Origin: Mytilus galloprovincialis | Taxonomy: Eukaryota; Mollusca; Bivalvia; Mytilida; Mytilidae | DNA length: 64,000 bases | NCBI RefSeq assembly: GCF_965363235.1 | Contig: NC_134839.1 | Span: 72,864,910-72,928,909, forward strand | Direction of reading: 5' to 3' | In this document: piece after piece, positions 43,643 through 55,600 of the stretch | Numbering within the stretch: the stretch's first letter is position 1 | Layout: every line of letters begins with the position of its first letter | Made by a program: the position numbers and the translations under genes | Notes under the pieces: generated by a model | Database searches by the model: none | What the model saw: only the letters and a program-made list of their open reading frames with translations | What the model was told of the DNA's origin: nothing

Positions 43643-46600
43643 GTAAGTAGTACAGAGTAAGCAAGAGTTAAATGTATTGTCTGTCACTGACATCAGTGTT
43701 TAAACTTTGAATTTTTGCATAAAAGCTTGTAACAGCTTATGCAAAACAACAAAAGCCTCATTTTGAGATATTGTCATTAATCATTGTTCATTTTTAGCTC
43801 ACCTGGCCCAAAGGGCCAAGTGAGCTTTTCTCATCACTTGGCGTCCGTCGTCCATCGTCGTCGTCGTCGTCGTCGTCGTCCGTCGTCGTTAACTTTTACA
43901 AAAATCTTCTCCTCTGAAACTACTGGGCCAAATTAAACCAAACTTGGCCACAATCATCATTGGGGTATCTAGTTTAAAAAATGTGTGGCGTGACCCGGCC
44001 AACCAACCAAGATGGCCGCTATGGCTAAAAATAGAACATAGGGGTAAAATGCAGTTTTCGGCTTATAACTCAAAAACAGAAGCATTTAGAGCAAATCTGA
44101 CATGGGGTAAAATTGTTTATCAGGTCAAGATCTATCTGCCCTGAAATTTTCAGATGAATCCGACAACCCATTGTTGGGTTGCTGCCCCTGAATTGGTGAT
44201 TTAGGGAATTTTTGCTGTTTTTGGCTATTATCTTGAATATTATTATAGATAGAGATAAACTGTAAACAGCAATAATGTTAAGCAAATTAAGATTTACAAA
44301 TAAGTCAACATGACCAAAATGGTCAGTTGATCCCTTTAGCAGTTATTGCCCTTTATAGTCAATTTTTAACCATTTTTCTTAAATCTTAGTAATCTTTTAC
44401 AAAAATCTTCTCCTCTGAAACTACTGGGCCAAATTAATCCAAACTTGGCCACAATCATCATTGGGGTATCTAGTTTAAAAAATTTGTCCGGTGACCCGGT
44501 CAACCAACCAAGATGGCCGCCATGGCCAAAAATAGAACATAGGGGTAAAATGCAGTATTTGGCTTATAACTCAAAAACCAAAGCATTTAGAGCAAATCTG
44601 ACATGGGCTAAAATTGTTTATCCGGTTAAGATCTATTTGTCCTTAAATTTTCAGATATATCGGACAACCCGTTGTTGGGTTGCTGCCCCTGAATTGGTGA
44701 TTTTATTGAAATTTTACTGTTTCGGGTTATTATCTTGAATATTATTATAGATAGAGATAAACTGTAAACAGCAATAATGTTCAGCAAAGTAAGATTTACA
44801 AATAAGTCATCATGACTGAAATGGTCAGTTAACCCCTTTAGGAGTTATTGTCCTTTATAGTCAATTTTTAACCATTTTTCGTAAATCTTAGTAATCTTTT
44901 ACAAAAATCTTCTTCTCTGAAACTACAGGGCCAAATGAAACCAAACTTGGCCACAATCATCATTGGGGTATCTAGTTTAAAAAACGTGTGGCGTGACCCG
45001 GCCAACCAACCAAGATGGCCGCCATGGCTAGAAATAGAACATAGGGGTAAAATTCAGTTTTTGGCTTATAACTCGAAAACCAAAGCATTTAAAGTAAATC
45101 TGACAAGTAGTAAAATTGTTTATCAGGTCAAGATCTATCTTCCCTGAAATTTTCAGATGAATCGGACAACCCGTAGTTGGGTTGCTGTCCCTGAATTGGT
45201 AATTTTAAGGAAATTTTGCTGTTTTTGGTTATTATCTTGAATATTATTATAGATAGAGATAAACTGTAAAAAGCAATAATGTCAGCAAAGTAAGATATAC
45301 AAATAAGTCAACATGACCGAAATGGTCAGTTGACCCCTTTAGGAGTTATTGCCCTTTATAGTCAATTTCTAACCATTTTTCATAAATCTTAGTAATCTTT
45401 TACAAAAATCTTCTCTGAAACTACTGGGCCAAGTTCATTATATTATAGAGATAATTGTAAGCAGCAAGAATGTTCAGTAAAGTAAGATGTACAAACACAT
45501 CACCATCACCAAAACAAAATTTTGTCATGAATCCATCTGCGTCCTTTGTTTAATATTCACATAGACCAAGGTGAGCGACACAGGCTCTTTAGAGCCTCTA
45601 GTTAGATATTAGTAAAAGCTTAGTTTACCCAGAAAGATATTTCCCTTCAAAATTTATCTAACAAACAAAGGTCAGAAAAAGGTCATATTTGTGAAACAAA
45701 ATTGAAAAGGTCAATGACCGAAATGTATCATGGATTTAGGTCATGTGAAAAATTGTAAAGAAATTATTCTTTCATTATATTTAATCATGTTAATTGAGAT
45801 TGTGTTATTTAATTGACATTTGTTCTAATTTTTTTTGAAGAATTCACTCTGATATTTTTAGATAATCTGATAATATATATATATGCGTACAAATGCCTCT
45901 CCAGATAAGAACCTAATGGTATAATGAAAATAATATCTACCAAATTAATAGATATATATTTTATCAGTCATATTCAAATTTTCTTACTACTAGGGTGATA
46001 TTCTGACATTTGATACACAAGACACAGTACTATTATACTCATTTCAACAGAATTGGATTTTGCGTTTCATATTTTATGGAACCACTTTCACAACTGAAAC
46101 AATTAGGTCATTTTAAACCAAACTTAAATTATTAAACTTGATAAACATGCCTCATGAGAACTTAAATTTTCAGTAATGGTACTTTTAATGATAAATATAA
46201 TGTGAGCAATATTTGATTTCTTTGGAGACTAGTTGTTTCTCTAATGAGGAATTTCAGACTACAAATAATATGTTGATCCTTTCTGACCTTTCATTTCCTG
46301 AATCATAACTTGGTTCATAACTCTAAAGTGATATTTTATCAGTGAATATTATAACATTTTGAATTAGTCGTGATAATATCATTGATGTTATGCTTCCTTG
46401 CAATATTATAAATAATCTAGGCACAACTCCTAAATCATAAGTCTACAACATACTCCATATCATTTTAGTATAACACAGAAGTGAACAAGTATGACATGAA
46501 TGTTCTACCTGCCTGGAGAGGTTGTGTGAATGGTACTGGTGTTACAGTTGGCGTGGTGGACAAAGGTGTTCAGGATCATATTGATCTGAAAATTGTAAGT

Positions 46601-49600
46601 ATTACATAACCCGAATAATCCAGTCGTTATATTACACTCCCTATCGATCACTACATTAACTCGAAAGCTGGAGAGAGTCGGAGAAGGTAAGGGCTTAAAT
46701 TATTCGAGTTAAGTATTACAAGGTTATATACAGTGGGACTAGCTGTTTTATATTTCATGCCTTGATTTTTTTGTTAGCTTGAGAGTTTTACCATAATCAT
46801 GATAATGATTGATGCTGAAAAAAACTATGGGCAAAGTAAGCTTTTCTCATCATTTGGCTGCCGTTGTTATCATCCGTGAAGTTTTAAAAAAATCTTCTGC
46901 AATGAAACTACTAGGCCAAATTTGGCCATAATCATTATTGGGGTAGCTAGTTTTAAAAATTTATCTGTTGACCCTGCCAACCAACCAACTAACGGTCATG
47001 GCTAAGAATAGAACATACATGTAGGGGTAAAATGCAGTTTTTGGGATACGATTGCTTTCAAGCAATCTGTAGACTTATACCGATGGCTCAGAGCAATTTC
47101 CCTCACGTCAATCGTTTTATTCTAATTATTAAGGAACATCTCAGATTCTTATGATTGTCTTGCTTTAAAAGGTAAAAACAAACAAAGGGATTGAACTTAA
47201 TCAACTTTCCTATAATGTTCTTTTCATAATCTTCATGTTTGATAATTCCCTTGACTTCGATGCATGTTTTTAACAACACGGAAAATCAGAATTAAGCAGT
47301 ATTTATATTTAGTGTAGTTATAAATTTAGAAACACGTCAGAGGGAATTCCCAGTTTTGATAAAATGCGAGAGTTCTCTGAATACCGATAAATCTATTTCT
47401 GTCATATAAGAACTGAAGTGGAGTTTTTCTTATATGTTACCGTTATGAAACTGATATTTGAGATTGTACTTCCATAAAGAAATTGAGAACCATCTAGGTC
47501 GTTTAATAAGCATTTAATATATCTTGCCCCAGGGTTTGATTTGGAAATTATGCGCATGCATATAGTTTTCTTGACTTTAAGGGGTTTTAGATTGAATGGG
47601 TGCTCTGGATTCCCCACTCAATTAATTAATTTATAACTCATGGGATCTTTTCTATGTATGTCTGCTATTGAGGGTTATTGTTGTTGCATAATTTTAAATC
47701 ATATGCATCATTTAGATTAAAATAAATATATTCCACATCGTAGAACACCCCTTCAGGCGAAATGGAGTCTTCCATATTATCGTTTCGAGTTGTCTCCCTT
47801 CCGACAGTAACTTACGTGAATTCTGAATATAAACAAGACGTCGAGTATTAGCTGGTTCTGTCAATAAACGTGGTATTATATTAAAAACGAATGCAATTTA
47901 AACCGATAAATGTGTACGGAAAGGAGCCATGATGACTGACCCAAAGGAAATTAAATATTTAAAGAGTTAGGAATGGGGTTCCTCCTAGAATTAACGTAGG
48001 AAAAAAGGGTGATAAGATACGAATTGAAATCTACATCATACGACGATCGATCAGCACATTGATTACTATACGTCGGCGCATCGCTAACAGTCACTTAATA
48101 AAATATAATATAACCAATGAGTGAAATAAAATACCTTCTCTGACATCTCTCACTCTGAGTCAGTCAGTCAGTCAGTGACTGCTGTGGAAAGTAAACTTGG
48201 TATTGATAGTATAAAAATAAAACACAATAGACCTAATTACATTGTTCATACACTTTTATCCGGGTTTGGCTATTTTGTAACTATTTTACATGTCTGTTTG
48301 TCATTTGAATTAGTTTTGAAAATAATATTATCCAGCTACATGCATACATGTGTCAATGAAACAATGGCAATCGTATCCCTCAGAGCAATCTGCTCTTTGA
48401 TTGGCTTTTATCACTGAAACTGAAGCGTTTAGAGTAAAACTGATATGGAATAGAATTGTTAATCAGGTTTAGATCTGTCTGCTCTGAAATTTTCAGTCCT
48501 ATTCTTCATAAAAAACGAGAAACACTTATGAACCACTCCAACAAACGATAACCACTGAACAACAGGCTCCTGACTTAGGACAGGTGCATATACAAATGCA
48601 GATGGTTTAAACATTTTAACAGCACCAACCATTTAAAGATTGGTTTTAGAAAGACTTACAGAGCCTATACACACAAACAGAAAATATAATTATATAAAAG
48701 GCAAATATTATTATTATTTCACACTTATACTGATTTATTTGAAATAAGGATATGTGGTAGGATTGTAAATGAGACAACTATTCAACAAAGTGCAAGTAAT
48801 GTCCTGGCTATTTTACTGAAGACATGTTTGGTTCCATTAATATTTATATATTGGTCATGATATAATAATGTAGGTTTTTTGTGAAATAAGATATTTTGTA
48901 TTCTATAAAGGACAAAGTGCTGAAAGTGTTTTTTATGTGTCAAAGTATTTTACAGTTTATCTAAAAGCAGAAAAATATAGTAAATATGCCAATACACATA
49001 ATTAACACGTCTGGTGATGTTTCATAGCCTGACTGGTTTCTTTCCAAAAGGACCTTCATCAGAGGCAGTATGGTGTATTGTTGTTTGCACCCTATTTATA
49101 TAGATATGGTAACCAGCGGTTCAGAAATAATTAGCGGTTAAGAAATAACCAGCGGTTCAGAGTTAACCGGCGGTTCATTCTTATATTACTTCTGTTAATT
49201 ATGTGTATTGGCATATATACTATATTTTTATGTTTTTACATTTCCCCTGCTGATACACATAATTAATATGGCTTCTACTAACTAAAGCTTCTGTTGGAGT
49301 TAATGTGTTTAGAGACCTTTTATGTCAGTACACCTTTATTATATTGCCTATTTTACAGTTCATTTTGTTTATTATTGCAGAATAGAAGATTTGATTTTAA
49401 TAATGCTAATGAAGGATCAGTTACATCCTATCAGTAAGTAGCCAATTACTATTGTTATACATTTAGGGGACAACTAATTGATATTATGCGAGGGGGTGAG
49501 GATATTTTGCAGATTTACTATTAATTTTTATCTGTTGCTAACTTGCTACACATGCTTACTGTAAATTCAGAAATTATTGCGTGCATTTATTATTGTGATT

Positions 49601-52600
49601 TTGTCATTTTAGACTAAAATACGATTTTAATTTTTTCGATTCTGAGAAAAATTCTGTTAAATTCATATAAAATATTTCAAAATGTGAGTTTAAATTATTG
49701 CTTTTACAGCTCTGTTGCATTTTTCGCAATAATAAAAACCTCGCATTCATTTCTGAATTTACAGTATTTCATTTTGATGGGGTAAATTTATTTTCTCTTC
49801 TGTACACACTACTTCACCTGCATTTTGTGATGCAGAATATAATTAGTCCACTCTAGTAATCTTTTGAAGTAAAGTTCAATGGATTGAAAAGTACACAAAA
49901 GCATGCATTCTCATTTCAAAGCATTTTATAGCTGACTATGCAGTATGAGCTTTGTTCATTGTTGAAGGCCATATGGTGACCTATAGTTGTTACTTTCTGT
50001 GTCATTTGGTCTCTTCTGGAGAGTTGTCTCATTGTCAATCACACCACATCTTCATTTTTGTCGAGCCTGCAACTTTTGTTGCAGAAAGCTTTAATACATA
50101 GAGATAGTGATTGGGTGGAGGCGGCGGCGGTGTTAGCTAACTTCTTAAAAGCTTTATATTTTAGAAGGAGGAAGACCTGGATGCTTCATACTTTGTATAT
50201 AGATGCCTCATGTTGCAAACTTTCCGTCAGTCACATGTTCTAATGTCCTCGACCTCATTTCATGGTTCAGTGACTACTTGAAAAAAAGTTCAGATTTTTT
50301 GTAATGTTAAATTCTCTCTTATTATAAGTAATAGGATAACGTTATTTGGTATGTGTTTACCTTGCAATGTCCTCATGCCCGTCAGACAGTTTTCACTTGA
50401 TCTCGACCTCATTTCATGGATCAGTGAACAAGGTTAAGTTTTGGTGGTCAAGTCCATATCTCAGATACTATAAACAATAGGTCTAGTATATTAGGTGTAT
50501 GGAAGGACTGTAAGGTGTACATGTCCAACTGGCAGGTGCCATCTGACCTTGACCTCATTTTCATGGTTCAGTGGTTATAGTTAAGTTTTTGTGTTTTGGT
50601 CTGTTTTTCTTATACTATATGCAATAGGTCAACTATATTTGGTGTATGGAATGATTGTAAGGTGTACATGTCTAGCTGACAGGTGTCATCTGACCTTGAC
50701 CTCATTTTCATGGTTCAGTGGTCAAAGTTAAGTTTTTGAGTTTTGGTCTATTTTTCTGATACTATATGCAATAGGTCAACTATATTTGGTGTATGGAAAT
50801 ATTTAATGATCTATGTGCCAGTCGGTAGGTTTCATTTGACCATGACCTCATTTTCACGGTTCATTGCTCGGTGTTAAGTGTTTGTGTTTGGTCTGTTTTT
50901 CTTTAATTATAAGCAATAGGTCAACTATATTTGTTGTATGGAAGAATTGTTAGCTGTACATGTCTGCCTGGCATGGTTCATCTGACCTTGACCTCATTTT
51001 CATGGTTCATTGATCAATGTTTAGTTTTCTTAGTTAATGTTGAGTTTATGTGACAGTTGTAATAAAGCTTTATATTTAGGACTATCAACATAATATCAAT
51101 GATTAGTAAAGAAGGTGAGACATTTCAGCATGTGCACTCATGTTAAACTTTTTTTTATCAAAAGAAAATTTTACAATCTTATTTTAGGAACCTGTCCTTG
51201 TTCTTTTTGTACAAAAAATAACATAGATCTTTTAAAAATACTTAATAATTAATTTAGCAATACATATATTTAGGTGTATTTTATATTAGGTAAGACCTAT
51301 GAAAATTATTTAATGAATTTTGCAATATATTAAAGTCAATTGACCCTTGAAAGTACTAGTTAAAGCATGCTATGGTTGTATTATGCTGTAGAAAATATAA
51401 GAATAAGATGTGGTATGATTGCCAATGAGACACCTCTCCACATCATCATTGGGGTATCTAGTTCAAAAAATGTGTCCGGTGACATGGCCAACCAACCAAG
51501 ATGGCCGCCATGGCTAAAACATGCGAACAACCTGTTGGTGACCTTCTGCTGTTGTCTGCTCTATGGTTGGGTTGTTGTCTCTTTGGCACATTCCCCATTT
51601 CCATTCTCAATTTTAAATAATGTGGATGTTAGCAACTATAGACTTAAACACTATGAACTTCAACAAGCTATCTTCAAACCAAAGATAAACTTACAAGGTT
51701 TTTAAGATAATTGAAAAGGATACACTTGTAAGTGAAAACTGTTATTGCACCTCATTTGACTTTTTTACTATTAAATGTTTGTTTTTTGCAGACATGGTAC
51801 TAGGGTAGCTGGTGTTATAGGAGCTCTGAAGAATAAGAATTTTACAATAGGGATTGCTTTTGGGGTAGAAATAGCAGGTACCCAGTTAAAGAAGCATGAG
51901 ATTCTTTACCCATTTATTATAGCCCTGCTTACTTAACCTTGGGTATAAAAGAACCTTTGTGTTTGTTTGTTTGTAGTTCATATGTTGCATTGTACTTTTA
52001 AGTAACTCCTCCTAAAAAGGATTTCAATGAAATATAAACATAGTCCTTAGTATATAAAGAGATTTTATGCACCTTCTAGTTCATTATTTTATCAAGCTGA
52101 CTTTTGGGGGTGAAGGAAGAGACATAAATTAAAGATTTAACTATCTATTTTTTTTTCTTTCAGCAATTTTTTTCTTGCTCTGTATTTTTGATTCAGAAGA
52201 TGTTGCTTATCTTTTCTCATCACTTTGTGTCCGTCCTCCGTCGTCGTCGTTGTCGTACGGCGGCGTCTGTTAACTACGTTTCTACAAAAATCTTCTCCTC
52301 TGAAACTACAAGGTCAAATTTAACCAAACTTAGCCACAATCATCATTGGGGTATCTAGTTCAAAAAATGTGTCCGGTGATATTGCCAACCAACCAAGATG
52401 GCCGCCATGGCTAAAAATAGAACATAGGGGTAAAATGTAGATTTTGGCTTATATCTCTAAAACCATAAATAGCATTAAGAGCAAATCTGACATGGGTTAA
52501 AATTGTTTATCAGGTCAAGATCTATCTGCCCTGAAACTTTCAGATGAATCCGAGAACCTGTTGTTGGGTTGCTGCCACTAAATAGGTAATTTTAAGAAAA

Positions 52601-55600
52601 TTTTGCAGTTTTTGGTTATTATTTTGAATATTATTATAGATAGAGATAAACTGTAAACAGCAATAATATTCAGCAAAGTACGATCTACAAATAAGTCAAC
52701 ATGATCAAAATGGTCAACTGACCCCTTAAGGAGTTATTGCCCTTTATAGTAAATTTTTAACAATTTTCCATAAATTTTTGTTATCTTTTACAAAAATCAT
52801 CTCCTCTGAAACTACCAAGTAAAATTTAACCAAACTTGTCCACAATCATTATTAAGGTATGTTGTTAAAAAAATGTGTTCGTTGACCGGGCCAGCCAACC
52901 AAGATGGCTGCCATGGCTTAAAATAGAACATAGATGTAAAATATAGATTTTGGCTTATAACTCTGAAACCAAAGCATTTAGAGCAAATCTGACAAAGTTA
53001 AATTGTTTATCAAGTCAATATATATATGCCCTGAAATTTTCAGATGAATTGGACAAATGGTTGTTGGGTTGCTGCCCCCAATTGGTAATTTTTAAAGAAG
53101 TTTTGCGGTTTTTATATTTTAATTTTTTGTCGTATATTGCTATCACGTTGGCGTTGTCGTCGTCGTCCTGCGTCGTCTTGCGTCGTCGTCGTAGTCCAAA
53201 TACTTTTAGTTTTCGCACTCTAACTTTAGTAAAAGTGAATAGAAATCAATGAAATTTTAACACAAGGTTTATGACCACAAAAGGAAGGTTGGGATTGATT
53301 TTGGGAGATTTGGTCCCAACTTTTTAGGAATTAGGGGCCAAAAAGGGCCCAAATAAGCATTTTCTTGGTTTTCGCACTACAACTTTAGTTTAAGTGAATA
53401 GAAATCTATGAAATTTTGACACAAGGTTTATGACCACAAAAGGAAGGTTGGGAATGATTTTGGGAGTTTTGGTTCCTACAGTTTAGGAATTAGGGGCCAA
53501 AAAAGGGCCCAAATAAGCATTATTCTTGGTTTTCGCACAATAACTTTAGTATAAGTAAATAGAAATCTATGAAATTTAAACACAAGGTTTATGACCATAA
53601 AGGGAAGGTTGGGTTTGATTTTGGGAGTTTTGGTCCCAACAGTTTAGGAATAAGGGGCCCAAAGGGTCCAAAATTGAACTTAGTTTAATTTTAACAAAAA
53701 TTGAATCCTTGGGGTTCTTTGATATACTGAATCTAAAAATGTACTCAGATTTTTTATTATTGGCCCAGTTTTCAAGTTGGTCCAAATCGGGGTCCAAAAT
53801 TAAACTTTGTTTGATTTCATCAAAAATTGAATAATTGGGGTTCTTTGATATGCCAAATCTAACTGTGTATGTAGATTCTTAATTTTTGGTCCCGTTATCA
53901 AATTGGTCTATATTAAAGTCCAAAGGGTCCAAAATTAAACTAAGTTTGATTTTAACAAAAATTGAATTCTTGGGCTTTTTTGATATGCTGAATCTAAACA
54001 TGTACTTAGTTTTTTGATTATGGGCCCAGTTTTCAAGTTGGTTCAAATCAGGATCCAAAATTATTATATTAAGTTTTGTGCAATAGCAAGAAATTTTCAA
54101 TTGCACAGTATTCACCACTAGCAAGAAATCTTCAATTGCACAGTATTGTGCAATAGCAAGAAATTTTCAATTACACAGTATTGCGCAATAGCAAGAAATC
54201 TTCAATTGCACAGTATTGTGCAATAGCAAATATTTTCAATTACTCAGTATTGCGCAATAGCAAGAAATATCTAATTGCAATTTCAATTGGAGTTATCTTT
54301 CTTTGTCCAGAATATTAGTTGAATCAACTTAAATCTTTGTTTTATACAATACAGATATATGATTAATATTTCAATTGGAGTTATCTTTCTTTGTCCAGAA
54401 TAGTAGTTGAATCAACTTAAATCATTGTTTTATACAATATACAATGTATATTCACTTTTTCTACCAACTGATAAATTAAAACAATCTTTACCATTCAGTG
54501 ATAACAAGCACTTTATTTTACATTTTAATATTTTATGATGTATTTAAATGAGTAGTTATTGTTGCAAACTCCATTAGAAATTTGAATTGAGATCAGTATT
54601 GGAAAAAGGGAAAGGGGGATGTGAAAACAAATGGGGGTGGGGGGTTAGATTTTTCTCATTTCAGATTTCATAAATAAAAAGAAAATTTCTTCAAACATTT
54701 TTTTGAGAGGATTAATATTCAACAGCATAGTGAATTGCTCAAAGGCAAAAAAAAATATTTTAAGTTCATTAGACCACATTCATTCTGTGTCAGAAACCTA
54801 TGCTGTGTCAACTATTTAATCACAATCCAAATTTAGAGCTGAATCCAGCTTGAATGTTGTGTCCATACTTGCCCCAACCGTTCAGGGTTCAACCTCTGCA
54901 GTCGTATAAAGCTGCGCCCTGCGGAGCATCTGGTTGGTTATATATAATTATTATCTTGAATACTATTATAGATAGAGATAAACTGTAAACAGCAATAATG
55001 TTCAGCAAAGTAAGATCTAATAATAAGTCTACATGACCAAAATGGTCAGTTGACCCCTTAAGGAGTTATTGCCCTTTATAGTAAATTTTTAACAATTTTC
55101 ATTAATTTGGTAAATTATTGTAAATATTTTCCTCTGTATCTAAAGGGCCAAGTCTATATAGATAGAGGAAATTATAAGTAGCAAGAATTTTCAGTAAAGT
55201 AAGATCTACAAACACATCACCATCACCAAAACACAATTGTTTCATGAATCCATCTGTGTCCTTTGTTTAATATGCACATAGACCAAGGTGAGCGACATAG
55301 GCTCTTTAGAGCCTCTAGTTTGTATATAATATCATACAGTCTTAAAGCTTTTAAAACTCACCCTTTAAAAAGAAAAAAAAATATGTGTAGGAGTTATCTC
55401 CCTGATCACTTTTTTTCTTGTAATGAGATCTGCTTTGCAACATAAAAGAAAGCAACAAATTTATTTTTCAAATACATTTTATTTTGACTGAAGCTATCCG
55501 GAGAAGCCATATGAGAGTTATTTCCCCTAATGCATTTGACATAAGTGATATGCATTTCTAACTCGAAAACAATAAGTGATAGAGCCCAAGGGTCTTTTAA

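Noticed and set aside
43944..45147. Repeated frames MATIIIGVSSLKN suggesting a small gene family
   Set aside because: One per ~500-bp block of family D; the peptide ends differ and the DNA repeat explains the similarity.
53015..53252. Frames on both strands spanning the C-in-D junction
   Set aside because: They cross a transposon insertion boundary, so they cannot be an old gene; low-complexity Arg/Ser runs come from GTC repeats.
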